Notes: generated by a model not told the origin, from the letters alone. A stretch of 64,000 nucleotides of DNA from Lonicera japonica (GCA_021464415.1 JAKCWG010000778.1:239861-303860); one strand, 5' to 3'. Counted from the stretch's first letter, positions 35,021 through 46,643 are shown. Made by a program: numbers and translations.

Positions 35021-35668
35021 CTTTGTCTTTTCTTTTAGTCTCGATCTTTTACTTTATACAGAAAAAAAATTAGGGGCAGATCTAGAAATTTGATTGGCTG
35101 AAAGCTTGGAAATGACAATCATAGCACTAAATACAAATTAAAAAAAATTGAAGAGGAAGGGGAGGGGGGGGGGGGTGGGGGGTTGGAATTAATGTTAGTA
35201 CTAATTCTTGTAAAAAAAAAGAAGGGGGAAGGCAAAATAGTTAATAAATATATATATTTAAAAAAACTTTAAAAATAATTTAATATCAAAAAAATACCAA
35301 ATTTCAAAATTAAGGGGAGACAACCACTCATAACGTCCACTTCCCTCCACCCTTAATCTCAAACAGCATATATATATATATGTAAATTCTCTATAAACGA
35401 AATAAAATAAAATATAAAATAAGGACTATTTTGGTAGTATTATTGCCCATTTATCCATAAGCACAAGGAATAATATTAATTTTATAAAAAATTTGCGTAT
35501 TCTACTCTTACGGTCCCTTTTTCATTAAAAATATGCTTGCAAGAGGTTTTGAATTCGAACTTTGAACCTTTGACAATGTAATTCGCTGCTTAACTACTAG
35601 AGCACTTGACATCTTTGTCTTACATTTTGATTTTAATTAGACACATATAAGGAAGGCAATGAATCAAT

Positions 35669-35900
35669 TGTTGATAATGGTTGGCTCAAACCATTGATCC
35701 CACATGAAAAATTTGTAGAACTTAACATGGGTATATAAGTGGGGGAGAGTCTCTACGCAGTAATGAGGCATTTTAAGATAAAACCCTATCACTGTGGCCC
35801 AAAAGATGTTAAGTTGGGGACAGTATCGTTACTATGTTCTCGGACCGACTGTCCCGGTTGGTGCCCCGGGCCCGACCCAAGTGCTAGCGGACACAATAAT
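35669..35900 (+). repeat. Small LTR (TRIM-like), 5' end of a truncated element
   Basis: The sequence ATCCCACATGAAAAATTTG, then GGGTATATAAGTGGGGGAG (a TATA box), then a GC-rich end (CCCGGGCCCGACCCAAGTGC), then a tRNA-Met-type PBS is the pattern of short plant LTRs. The exact start is uncertain; TGTTGATAATGG at 35669 is the best candidate. No matching 3' LTR was found. The element is cut at 36190 by the Athila LTR. Confidence 0.5.
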
Positions 35901-35912
35901 TGGTATCAGAGC
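35901..35912 (+). promoter_or_regulatory. Primer-binding site, initiator-Met tRNA type
   Basis: TGGTATCAGAGC, an exact match to the usual PBS. Confidence 0.8.
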
Positions 35913-36189
35913 CGATGGTAGATTCATGGACTTGTGAAGCAAAACTGGTAGCTGGACTCGGTGCAATTAGGGAAGAACTCGGTAGAGCCTAAGGTGATAA
36001 GTCGCTACAAAAAGTGTCCCAATAACTGGACTTGGTTGAACCTATGGTGGAGTTAGATTCGGAGAAGTCGGGGGTGAAGTTTTTACAGCCTACGTACACC
36101 CGGGTTGCTATTGTCAAGGTGGTTGTGCAGGTTCCTCAAGTAAAGGTGAACATAAAAAAAAGGTGGACAATCTTGCGGATGGACATTGT

Positions 36190-37954
36190 TGATAAACGCT
36201 TAATATTGTCATTTATACGCTCATTTTCGGAGTTGTTTGACTCATTTATTTCTCTAAAACTACTCGGTTTGCCAACTTATTTCGCGATTAGTCTCGTAGC
36301 ACTTTTGTATTTAACAATGCTTGGAAATGCACATTTTTGTGTTTATTTTGGTATCTTTAGATTTCAAGAAATATTGTATTTAATACAATAGTGGAATTTT
36401 CCATGGAGAAAAGAAATTCAAGAAAGTGGAAGTCTCCTTGTCCATGTGATAAAAGAAAGAAAATGGAAGTCTCCATGTGATTAAAGAGCATCCAAGAAAG
36501 TGGAAGTCTCCATGTCCATTGATTAAAGAGAGAAAGTGGAATTGTCCATGTGATTAAAGAGTATCCAAGATAGTGGAATTCTCCACCAAAAATAAAAAAA
36601 GCATTGTTTATTTTTGGCATCCAACACAACTCTCCTATTTATAGTCTTCATTGTTGCTTTGGAGAGAGTACTTTTTTTACTTCTCATTTTCTTAATTTAT
36701 AGAAAGCTTGTAATAGTTTTTTCTAGAGAGAGAAATGGAGTTTACTTTTATGATTCTTGTCTCTACATTTATTATGGAGTAAATTTCTTTGCTAAGGCTA
36801 AAAGATGAAATTTGCAATGCATTAATTATGTAAGTTCAATTCTCATTCCATTGTTAGTATTGTTAAATACTTTTTGAATCCTTCATCTTCTCCATTTTTT
36901 TCAACCATTCATAAGCTAGTAAGATAATTTTCATATGATGATTTGACTTTGTATGCCTTGTATACATAGGTCTCAAGCATTAATGAGAAAATGATACACT
37001 TGTGTATTTCTTACTAGCCTATGTCCATTCTTTCTTTGAATAAGATACTTTTCATTGCCAAGCATGATTAGTCTTTGAATATTCATAGAAACACCATAAA
37101 TTTGAGATTTTAATCTTTAAATACTTTAATGATATGTTGAGCGTTTTCTACACTTTATGTGATTTTAAAACTCATCATCTTCTTAGTTAAAGTGTTGCCA
37201 AAGAGGATCTTTTAAATTTATGTCATAAACAACTTCATTAATCATTTTAAGGATTCAATTTGCATTTATCAAATAAGTCTATATAGGACAGTTTGACCTC
37301 CACCTAGACCTCCCAATCTTAGACAAATAAAATGTTATGATTTATCGAGCTAAACTCCTTGTAGTTGGCCATTTTCATAATCAAGTCATTTGCCTAGGGG
37401 AAACTAAAAATGAGTTCTTAAATGCCTAGTTTAAATTTATGCCTTTTCTTTTTGTGTATTTTAAGTTTGAATCTTGGTTGATATTATATGGGAATGGGTT
37501 GCACTTGCTTCACACCCTTTGTCACAAGATAAAAATGAGAGATACACTTGTGTTGATATTTGCTTACACCCTTTCTTTATATGGCATTTATATGGGAATG
37601 GGTTGCTTTTGCTTCACACCCTTTTGCTTAGAAATGGGTAAAATATTCAACACTTAGGAATTGCATTGAGAACTTTGAATGAGATTGCTTTTACTTAACT
37701 TTGCAAAACAAATGAATTTTATAATGCCTTAGCCTTTTCTCATCTATTTTTACATCATTTTATTTTTTATTGCAAGACTTTAAAATCAACAACTAAAATC
37801 AACCAATCAAATTCTCTTAAACAAAGCCTTGGACTCGTAATCACCACATCGTCTTTCCGACTATCCTTGTGGTTCGACACTTGGACTTACCAAGTATTAT
37901 AACTTGACAACCTGCACTTGAGTACCTTAGTACAGAAGTATTTTCGGCGCGTCA
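36190..37954 (+). repeat. Athila 5' LTR (family 2)
   Basis: 1765 bp, TGATAAACGC to GGCGCGTCA, followed by the PBS. The far end contains CTATCCTTGTGGTTCGACAC and the tandem-like phrase GGGAATGGGTTGC-x-TTGCTTCACACCC (twice, about 37490-37515 and 37592-37620). Small open frames in the LTR (for example 37439-37657) recur in every LTR copy and are not thought to be genes. Confidence 0.93.
36635..36644 (+). promoter_or_regulatory. Candidate LTR TATA box
   Basis: CTATTTATAG, in the context ACACAACTCTCCTATTTATA, conserved or nearly so in the LTRs at 45304-45313 and, inverted, in the solo LTRs (ACTATAAATAGGAG near 30562, ACTATAAATAGAG near 58504). This marks the likely start of element transcription. 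Confidence 0.5.
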
Positions 37955-37960
37955 AGTTTT

Positions 37961-37978
37961 TGGCGCCGTTGCCGGGGA
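37961..37978 (+). promoter_or_regulatory. Primer-binding site (tRNA-Asp type)
   Basis: TGGCGCCGTTGCCGGGGA, 6 bases after the LTR end; this is the PBS usual for Athila/Tat elements. Confidence 0.92.
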
Positions 37979-38090
37979 TACGGCGAAAGACGGATTACGG
38001 GTTTTGTAAAAAAAAATAAAAAATCACTTTATAAGTATTATCTCCCTTTGTAAATTACTTTTCCTACTTATTATTATTAATTTTTTTTAT

Positions 38091-39484
38091 GTGGAAAATT
38101 TTATTCGAGATCACCCTTCTGGGCTTATGCGCGAAAATTTGTACATTGATCTTCGCATAAGTCCACCAAGAGGCCGACCACTACCAAGGCATCCTAGTCC
38201 TTCACTTACTCCTTCCGAAATGGTTGACAAGGATAATGAGTTAAATACCGGAGAAAACAATAATCACCATCCTCCGGTTCGAACAATGAGGGATTATCTT
38301 CAACCACTTCGGACGACGTCTAATTCTTGCATCATTCTCCCCACCGGATAAGCGGGAACATTCTCCTTCAAACCAGGTATGCTTCAACATATCCCCTCTT
38401 TTCATGGTATGGAATCTGAAAATCGGTACTTACATTTGAAAGATTTCGAGGAAGTTTGCTCCACGTTTCGTGAGGCAAACACTAATGAGGAAGTAATGCG
38501 TTTAAAACTTTTTCCTTTCTCCTTAAAAGATAAAGGAAAAATATGGTTGAATGCTCTAAGACCACAATCTATTCGGTCTTAGCAAGTACTTCAATCGGAG
38601 TTTTTGAAAAAATTATTTCCCGTCTATCGGACCAACGCTTTGAGAAGGGTAATATCCAATTTTTCGCCAAAAGAAAATGAAAGTTTTTACAAGTGTTGGG
38701 AAAGATACAAGGAACTTTTAAACGCATGTCCTCACCATGGCCATGAAACATGGAGCCTTGTAAGCTATTTTTACGAATCTCTAACTCCCAAAATGCGTAC
38801 ATTTGTAGAGACCATGTGTAATGGTCAATTTTTGAGTAAAAGTCCCGAGGAGGCCATGTTGTATTTTGATGAATTGGCAGAAGGTGCCCAAAATTGGAAC
38901 ACCTATACCGAGGAACCTAAGGCCAAACCTCTGGGAAAGGGTGGGTTGTACCAAATATCCAATGATGATGACATGGGGGTAAGGTTGTTCCAATTGTCTA
39001 TGAAGGTAGAGGCCTTAGAGACAAACAAGCTTAGAGATGTCAATGTAGTGTCATCAAGTCAATTGTGTGTCATTTATGAGAAGATGGGGCATTCCACGGA
39101 GGAGTGTCACACAATCCCGGCCTTCAAAGAGGTTCTCCAAAGCTCCTCACAAGTGAATGCCATGAACTCGTATCCTAGACCACACAATGATCCATTTTCT
39201 CAAAGGTACAATGAAGGGTGGAGAAATCATCCTAACTTTAGTTGGGGGGAAATCAAAATGCTCATCAAAATGCAAATCCAAACTCCTACCAACAAAGGCC
39301 ACCTCCACCTCAAAACAACTCTTTTGGCCAAACCAACCCAAACCCAAATTCAAATTTGGAGTCTCTTTTGCAGCAATTTATAGATAAGATCAATAGAGAG
39401 GTTAGTGATTTGAAAACCCAAATGTCCAAACTCACAACCGCGTTGTCCACCCAAAAAAAGGAAAATTTCCATCCCAACCCTTAG
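38091..39484 (+). pseudogene. gag: Athila gag, broken
   Basis: Gag forms the particle that packages element RNA. One frame continues from 38091 through two stops: TAA at 38349-38351 and TAG at 38580-38582, the latter where Trp is usual (TGG to TAG). It reads MLQHIPSFHGMESENRYLH, then the retrotransposon-gag core with FPFSLKDKGKIWLNAL, FLKKLFPVYRTNALRR and YKELLNACPHHG (PF03732 type). A zinc-knuckle remnant (GHSTEEC, about 39085-39110) has lost its second Cys. In the G run at 39243-39249 a one-base indel moves the frame, and the end (MGGNQNAHQNANPNSYQQ to KENFHPNP) is read in the other frame to the TAG at 39482. The true start lies at or upstream of 38091. Confidence 0.88.
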
Positions 39485-39507
39485 CCAATCCCCGAGGCCA
39501 AACTTTA

Positions 39508-41001
39508 GTGATCAATGAGGGTGAATCAAGTGGAAATGTTGAGGAGTTAAAATCTATCACCATCCTTAGAAGTGGGAAAGAGATTGACAAAACTATAATT
39601 TCTAAGGCCAAAAAGCCGGTGGACATAGCCGCGTCAAGTCAAGTTGAGGAGATCACCTTAGAAGAGAGAATGAGGGAAGAAGAGAAAGTTGGAAAAGAAG
39701 ATTTAGAGAAAATCAAGAATAGTATCAAAGTCCCTTTTCCCGAAAGGCTAAATCAACCTCCTAAGGAAAATCGAAACACCGAAATTCTTGATGTGTTTAG
39801 GCAAGTTAAGATCAACATTCCATTGCTTGACGCGGTCAAGCAAATACCTTCATATGCTAAATTTTTCAAAGATTTGTGTACCACAAAAAAAAGGTTGAAT
39901 GTTAAGAAAAAAACATTTATGACAGAGCAAGTGAGCTCTATCATCCAAGGCACTCGTATTCCAAAATTCAAAGATCCCGGTTGCCCAACCATTTCATGTT
40001 TAATTGGCAATTGTCACATAAAAAATGCTTTACTTGATTTGGGAGCTAGTGTTAATGTGCTTCCTTTTTTGGTGTACCAACAATTGGGGTTAGGAGAGTT
40101 GAAACCCACCAAAGTGACGATTCAATTAGCGGATCGCTCCGTTAAGATACCGAGAGGGATAATAGAGGATGTTCTTGTACAAATTGATAAATTCTACTTT
40201 TCCGTTGATTTCATTGTTCTTGATATGCAACCGGTAGCAAATCCCGCTAATGAAATTCCTGTCATTTTAGGAAGACCATTTCTTGCCACATCTAATGCCA
40301 TCATTAATTGCAAGAATGGAATTGTTAAATTAGCTTTTGGAAACATGACTCTTGAGCTAAACGTGTTCTCTTTAAGCAAACAACAAAATAATTTTGATGA
40401 AGAAAGTGAACATGTGAACATGATAGAGTCATTAGTCCAAGATCATTTTAATAATACTTACGATTTGGATTCAATGGAAGAGAATCTAACCACTTCCAAT
40501 GAATTCGATGAGTGTTTGCAAGTGTTTTCCTTACTTGATGATAAGGTTCAAGATCCGAAGGAGCAAAAGGGGAGCACATCCGATCCAACACTAAAGCTTG
40601 AGGGACAAATGGAGCTCAAGCCATTGCCAAGCAACTTGAAGTACGTTTTCCTATGTGCTTCCAGAACCTACCCTGTGGTAATCTCTTCCAAACTCTCAAA
40701 AGAGCAAGAGGTGAGGTTGGTAAGTATGCTTAATAAACATAAGAAAGCTTTTGGTTGGACACTAGCTGACCTCCAAGGGATTAATCCTTTAATTTGCACT
40801 CAAAAAATCCACTTGGAGGAAAATGCTAAACCATCTAGACAATTTCAACGCCTCTTGAACCCAAATATGCAAGAAGTTGTAAGAAATGAGGTATTGAAAT
40901 TGCTAGATGCAAAAATCATTTATCCAATCTCCGATAGCAAATGGGTGAGTTCAACCCAAGTTGTACCAAAAAAATCCGGGTTTACAGTAGTAAAAAAATG
41001 A
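39508..41001 (+). pseudogene. pol: Athila pol: protease and start of reverse transcriptase
   Basis: A 497-codon open frame. Residues about 1-120 are a Lys/Glu-rich linker (VEELKSITILRSGKEID). The retroviral-type aspartic protease follows: ALLDLGASVNVLPF near residue 175 holds the catalytic Asp in the DLGA form common in Athila, and VILGRPFLAT near residue 255 is the second conserved strand. Then comes the RT N-terminal connection (AFGWTLADLQGINPLICTQKI, about residue 410) and the start of RT fingers (VPKKSGFTVV). The frame is lost at an A run at 40992-41000; two small indels separate it from the next piece. The protease itself is uninterrupted. Confidence 0.92.
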
Positions 41002-41042
41002 ACAAAATGAATTAATACCCCAAAGAGTCACCACCGGGTGGC

Positions 41043-41753
41043 ATGTGCATTGACTACCGTAAGCTTAATGAAGTAACACGTAAAGATCATTTCCCGCTCT
41101 CATTTTTGGACCAAACACTCGAAAGAGTAGCCGGGCATGAATTTTACGCGTTCTTAGATGGATTCTCTGGGTACAACCAAATTGAGATTGATTTAAATGA
41201 TCAAGAGAAAACCACCTTCACATGCCCCTTTAATACCTTTGCATATCGAAGGATGCCATTTGGGTTGTGCAATGCACCAGCAACCTTTCAAAGGTGCATG
41301 CTAAGTATCTTTAGCGACATGGTGGAAAAGACCTTAGAGGTATTTATGGATGACTTTACCGTTTACGGTAAGTCATTCGATAATTGTTTGTTGAATGTTA
41401 AGCATGTTTTAGAAAGGTGCATTGAGAAACAACTTGTTCTTAATTGGGAGAAATGTCATTTCATGGTGACAAAGGGCATTGTCTTAGGGCACATTATTTC
41501 GGAGAAGGGAATCGAAGTTGACAAGGCAAAAATTAAAATTATCTCAAAGCTCCCCACCCCCAAGTCAATCAAGGATGTTCGCTCATTCTTGGGGCATGCC
41601 GGATTTTACCGAAGGTTCATTCAAAATTTTAGCACCATTGCTAAACCCATGTGCAAGTTGCTTTTGAAAAATGCCCCATTTGAATGGACTAAGGAATGTG
41701 AAGAAGCCTTTGTAAAACTCAAGCACATGCTCACTACCGCACCCATCATGTAA
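41043..41753 (+). pseudogene. pol: Athila pol: reverse transcriptase core
   Basis: Continues RT from MCIDYRKLNEVTRKDHFPLS. All main RT blocks are present: FLDGFSGYNQIEI with the first catalytic Asp, RMPFGLCNAPATFQRCM, and VFMDDFTVYG, which is the catalytic YxDD-type box in the FMDD form of this lineage. The thumb follows (KTFEC-like WEKCHFMV, GHIISEKGIEVDKAKI, RSFLGHAGFYRRFI). It ends with TAA at 41751-41753, where CAA (Gln) is usual, so a single C-to-T change. The role was copying element RNA into DNA. Confidence 0.95.
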
Positions 41754-41768
41754 ACCTCCGATTGGAGT

Positions 41769-42485
41769 TTGCCATTCGAACTCATGTGCGATGCAAGCGA
41801 TTACGCCGTGGGGGCGGTCCTCGGTCAAAGAAAGGACAAAAAGCTCGGAGTCATTTACTATGCGAGCCGAACTCTCAATGAGGCTCAAATGAACTACACC
41901 ACCACCAAGAAAGAACTCTTGGCTATTGTATTTGCCCTCGACAAATTTCGGTCCTACCTCATTGGGTCACCTATTGTCATTTTCACCGATCATGCGGCCC
42001 TCAAGTATCTTTTCATAAAGAAAGATGCAAAGCCAAGGCTTCTAAGATGGATTCTTCTCCTACAAGAATTCAATCTTTTCATAAAGGATAAGAAGGGTGT
42101 CGAAAATGTGGTGGCGGATCATTTATCTCGCCTTTCATTCACCGACCACATTGAAGAGAGTGCTATTAAAGACTCTTTTCTGGATGAGCAACTATTCATA
42201 ATCTCTTCTTCACCATGGTATGCCGATATCGTGAACTATCTTGTCACCGGAAAGATGCCAAGCCATTGGAATGTCCAAGATCAAAGAAAATTCTTGTCCG
42301 AGGTCAACCGCTTCTATTGGGATGACCCATACTTGTTCAAGTATGGGTCGGATCAAATCATTCGACGATGTATTCCCAAAGGCGAGTTCGAAAAAGTTCT
42401 AAGCTTTTGCCATAATGAAGCTTGTGGTGGACATTTCTCGACCAAAAAGACGGCCGCCAAGATCTTGCAAAGTGGCCTTTATTGA
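41769..42485 (+). pseudogene. pol: Athila pol: RNase H and integrase zinc-binding region
   Basis: Same frame as the RT piece after the stop. RNase H has MCDASDYAVGAVLGQ (first catalytic Asp), KKELLAIVFALDKFRSYL (Glu), FTDHAALKYL (Asp) and ADHLSRL. The integrase N-terminus begins with IIRRCIP and HNEACGGHFSTKKT, the two His of the HHCC zinc site. The TGA at 42483-42485 replaces the Trp of the usual YWPTLF (TGG to TGA). The two Cys of the site (CKSCPRC) follow at about 42516-42533, after a further stop at 42510-42512 (CAA to TAA) and before another at 42546-42548 (TGA). Confidence 0.93.
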
Positions 42486-43469
42486 CCAACATTGTTCAAA
42501 GATGCCTACTAACATTGCAAATCTTGCCCGAGATGCCAAATGTTATGAGGGATTACAAGAAAAAGCATGATGCCGCTTAATCCAATCTTGGTGATTGAAG
42601 TGTTCGATTGTTGGGGAATCGATTTCATGGGACCATTTCCATCCTCTTTTGGTAACCTTTATATTTTAGTGGAGGTTGATTATGTTTTCAAGTGGGTAGA
42701 GGCCCAAGCTTGCAAGAAAAATGATCACAAAGTGGTGATCCGATTTTTAAAAGAAAATATTCTTGTAAGGTTTGACACTCCTAAAGCGATTATAAGCGAT
42801 GGTGGTACTCATTTTTGTAATAAACCTTTTGAATCTTTAATGCAAAAATATGAGGTAAATCACAAAGTATCACTCGCTTATCATCCGCAAACCAATGGCC
42901 AAGCCGAACTTACCAATAGGGAGATAAAGCAAATTCTTGAAAATACGGTAAATCCAAATCGCAAGGATTGGTTATTGCGTCTTAACGATGCACTTTGGGC
43001 TTACCGTACGGCTTTTAAAATAATTTTAGGAATGTCTCCCTATCGGATAGTATATGGCAAGCCTTGCCATCTTCCCGTTGAGTTGGATCATAGATCATTT
43101 TGGCAATTAAAATGATGAATTTTGATATTGAAAATGTCGGAAACAACCGAAAGTTACAGCTTGAGGAGTTGGAGGAATTAAGGAGGGATGCATACCAAAA
43201 TGCTAAGATAAGCAAAGAACGTGCAAACAATTTTCATGATAAATTTATTTTAAGAAAAGAATTTAAACTCGGGCACAAAGTTCTAGTTTATGACACGCGT
43301 TTGCATCTCTTTCCAGGAAAGTCGGCATGTATTCCCTTTTGGGGCCGTGAATGTTGAGGATCTAAAAACCGGCTTTATGTTCAAAGTGAACGGACAACGC
43401 CTTAAGCCATTTTTGGAATTCCCACCTCAAGAGGAGCCCACCACTCTTGAAGATCCGACCTATACCTAA
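42486..43469 (+). pseudogene. pol: Athila pol: integrase core and C-terminus
   Basis: The DDE core reads [14 protein letters not shown] (first Asp), [12 protein letters not shown] (second Asp) and [20 protein letters not shown] (Glu), then LWAYRTAFK and [11 protein letters not shown]. At about 43100 a frameshift passes to the frame with LQLEELEELRRDAYQNAKI and RLHLFPGK. Here a deletion removes the RSRWSGPF-type segment, and the last residues (FGAVNVEDLKTGFMFKVNGQ to TYT) are read in a third frame to TAA at 43467-43469. Its role was insertion of the DNA copy. No env-like frame follows. Confidence 0.93.
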
Positions 43470-44823
43470 CAAGCATAGGTGTTGTTTGTATATAATTTTT
43501 ACTTTTATAAAAAATAAAAATAAAAATTGTTTTATTTTCTTTCTTTCTTTTTTGGGTTCGATTTGATAAACATGACATTACAATTGCATGCATGTTATGT
43601 TTTATCTAATTTTAACCCGTTTGTTTTTGTTAGTGTGTACATATAGTAATTTTGCTTTGAAAAATAGCTCTTTTCCTCATGAAAAACGAAAAGCCAAATG
43701 GGGGAGACTGCCAATTTCTCGTTCTCTTCACATTGAGGACAATGCGTTCTTCAAGTTGGGGGTAATGTACTTAACTTTTAAATTTCAAATTTTTCAAATT
43801 TCAAAAAAATATAATTTTTAAAATGATGATCATTTTTTTTAGAATTGTCTTTGAATTGATGGTTTTTTGACATGAAATTCTTAATTCGGATAGGTAGTTG
43901 AGTGATAATCTCCATGGCATTGCTTCATTTAGATTCTTGAGCCTTGTAGTTTCCTATGAATATGCATAATGTTGTGGTTTGATTTAGTCTTTGGTATCAC
44001 ATAGAGTGATTTTCATCTTGTGTAGAGAGAAATAATGTTCAAATGCAATAAAAGCTCTTTCGAAAAGATCCTCCTTAGAGGGGACACATGCATGGCACTT
44101 AAAAAATTATTAAAACTTGGATGACTTTTAAACTTAATATTGACTTTAAGCTTCACTTGACTAAATTCATAAGTCATTTTGTCTAATATTAAGGATAGGC
44201 AAAGGTTACCATATGGAAAGGGGTGAATAGCTTCCTTTGTGCATTTAAAAAAAAAAGAAAAAAAAGAAAAGTTATGAATGCAAAATTACAAAGTGAGACC
44301 GCTGCCCTCCATAGAGATGCAAACCACCTTGAGCTAATTTAGCAAAAAGTCAAGTAAAAATAAAAAAAAAAAAAGTGCTTAAAATTGACAAAGTTCTTGA
44401 GCTTTTGTTTTTGAAAGATTTCTTTCTTCCACTATTGATGAATATAACTATTTGTGATTAAGAATGATTGTGTCAAAGATCCATATACATAGTGTGTTCA
44501 AATGGGAATGTGGAACTAGTTTCTAAAGGAGATTGTAAGCAATGGAGATCGTTATTCAAATGCCAACATTCCGAAAATTGTAATAGTAATGCCAAACACT
44601 TAAATCAATTCGTGAAAATGCTTCAATTCTACTACTTAGATTTCAAACTTCGGAAGTTTGTGGGTATCATCACTGTAAACCCTCACGAGACAAACCTCGT
44701 CTTCTAAGGGAACTTGGGAGTTTTTAAAATGGCTTAGTGCATTTTATCAATGCATTTTCGGATATTATATATAGCTATTTTTATTTTGCTGTTAAGGACT
44801 AGCAAGAGATAAGTCGGGGGAGT
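43470..44823 (+). other. 3' internal region of the Athila element with polypurine tract
   Basis: Non-coding. It has CACATTGAGGACAATGCG and AAGTTGGGGGTAATG at 43729-43765, and near 44220-44360 short A-rich runs. The PPT TCGGGGGAGT (44814-44823) touches the LTR. It is highly similar to 48139-49486 from about 43810 (or 48480) onward. Confidence 0.8.
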
Positions 44824-46620
44824 TGATAAACGCTTAATATTGTCATTCATTTGCTCATTTTCGAGTTGTTTGACGCGTTTATTTCTCTAAAACTACTCGG
44901 TTTGCCAACTTATTTCGCGATTAGTCTCGTAGCACTTTTGTATTTAACAATGCTTGGAAAGGCATATTTTTGTGTTTATTTTGGTGTCTTTAGATTTCAA
45001 GAAATATTGTATTTAATACAATATTATAATTTTCCATGGAAAAAGAATTCAAGATAGTGGAATTTTCCATGGACAAAAAGAATTCAAGAAAGTCTCCATG
45101 TCCATATGATTAAAGAGCATCCAAGAAAGAAAGTTTCCATGTCCATGTGATAAAGAGCATCCAAGAAAGAAAGTGGAATTCTCCATGTGACCAAAGAGCA
45201 TCCAAGAAAGTGGAATTCTCCACCAAAATAAACAATAAAAATAAAAATAAAAAAAATAAAAATAAAAGCATTGTTTATTATTTTAGCATCCAACACAACT
45301 CTCCTATTTATAGTCTTCATTGTTGTGTTGGAGAGTCTTACTTTTATTTTCTCAATTTCTTAATTTATAGAGAGCTTGTAATAGTTTTTTTCTAGAGAGA
45401 GAAATGGAGTTCACTTTGATAATTCTTGTCTCTACATTTATTATGGAGTAATTTTTTTGCTAAGGCTAAAAGATGAAATTTGCAATGCATTAATTATGTA
45501 AGTTCAATTCTCATTCCATTGTTAGTATTGTTAAATACTTTTTGAATCCTTCATCTTCTCCATTTTTTCAACCATTCATAAGCTAGTAAGATAATTTTCA
45601 TATGATGATTTGACTTTGTATGCCTTGTATACATAGATCTCAAGCATTAATGAGGAGATGATACACTTGTGTATTTCTTACTAGCCTATGTCCATTCTTT
45701 CTTTGAATGAGATATTTTCATTGCCAAGCATGATTAGTCTTTGAATATTCATGGAAACACCATAAATTTGAGATTTTAATCTTTTAAATACTTTAATGAT
45801 ATGCTGAGTGCTTTCTACACTTTATGTGTTTTAAGACTCATCATCTTCTTATTTAAAGTGTTGCCAAGGAGGATCTTTTAAATTTATGTCATAAACAACT
45901 TCATTAATCATTTTAAGGATTCAATTTGTATTTATCAAATAAGTCTATATAGGACGGTTTGACCTCCACCTAGACCTCCAATCTTAAACAAATGAAATGT
46001 TATGATTTATCGAGCTAAACTCCTTGTAGTTGGCCATTTTCATAATCAAGTCATTTGCCTAGGGGAAACTAACAATGAGTTCTTAAATGCCTAGTTTAAA
46101 TTTATGCCTTTTATTTTTGTGTATTTTAAGTTTGAATCTTGGTTGATATTATGTAGGAATGGGTTGCACTTGCTTCACACCCTTTGTCACAAGATAAAAA
46201 TGAGAGATACACTTGTGTTGATATTTGCTTACATCCTTTCTTTATATGGCATTTATATGGGAATGGGTTGCTTTTGCTCCACACCCTTTTGCTTAGAAAT
46301 GGGTAAAATATTCAACACTTAGGAATTGCATTGAGAACTTTGAATGAGATTGATTTTACTTAACTTTGCAAAGCAAATGAATTCTATAACGCCTTAGCCT
46401 TTTCTCATCTATTGTTACATCATTTTAATTTTTATTGCAAGACTTTAAATCAACAACTAAAAAATCAACCAATCAAATTCTCTTAAATAGAGCGTTGGAC
46501 TCGTAATCACCACATCGTCTTTCCGACTATCCTTGTGGTTCGACACTTGGACTTCCAAGTATTATAACTTGACAACCTGCACTTGGGTACCTAAGTACGG
46601 AAGTATTTTCCAGCGCGTCA
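44824..46620 (+). repeat. Athila LTR shared by two elements
   Basis: 1797 bp, TGATAAACGC to CAGCGCGTCA. On the left it follows a PPT (3' LTR of the element at 36190) and on the right it is followed by a PBS (5' LTR of the element ending at 51188). An unequal exchange between elements gives this LTR-internal-LTR-internal-LTR arrangement. Confidence 0.92.
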
Positions 46621-46626
46621 AGTTTT

Positions 46627-46643
46627 TGCGCCGTTGCCGGGGA
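46627..46643 (+). promoter_or_regulatory. Primer-binding site, one base deleted
   Basis: TGCGCCGTTGCCGGGGA, against TGGCGCCGTTGCCGGGGA in the neighbour. Confidence 0.85.

Larger units (their letters stand above)
31180..35460 (-). repeat. Low-copy repeat unit U, inverted copy (U2)
   Basis: Reverse complement of 8340-17350 without most inserts: AACACTCTGGATGTTT (31480) pairs with AACATCCAGAGTGTTT (17080), AGAGACTTACAACTT (about 32798) pairs with AAGTTGTAAGTCTCTT, and CACCCTTAATCTCAAACAG (35350) pairs with 8463-8476. It carries its own MITEs at 33437-33925 and 34659-35020. The GATAC-rich end is present twice in tandem (31505-31645 and 31665-31795). Confidence 0.7.
36190..46620 (+). mobile_element. 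Athila-lineage Ty3/gypsy retrotransposon, near full length, inactive
   Basis: 5' LTR 36190-37954, PBS 37961-37978, gag, protease-RT-RNase H-integrase, 3' region, PPT, 3' LTR 44824-46620; 10.4 kb in all. Domain order, the tRNA-Asp-type PBS and the protease motif DLGA place it in the Athila lineage. It has no env-position ORF after integrase, unlike the element at 1-5333. All coding parts are broken. The left flank is ATTGT; no matching duplication lies to the right because the 3' LTR is shared with the next element. Confidence 0.92.

Noticed and set aside
36032..36391. 119-codon frame across the edge of the Athila LTR
   Set aside because: Spans the junction between the short LTR element and the Athila LTR, so it is a chance fusion of two unrelated pieces.
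37439..37657. A 72-codon frame conserved in several Athila LTRs (also 46104-46322, and minus 29555-29773)
   Set aside because: It is conserved because the LTRs are copies of each other; broken in other LTRs and without motifs.
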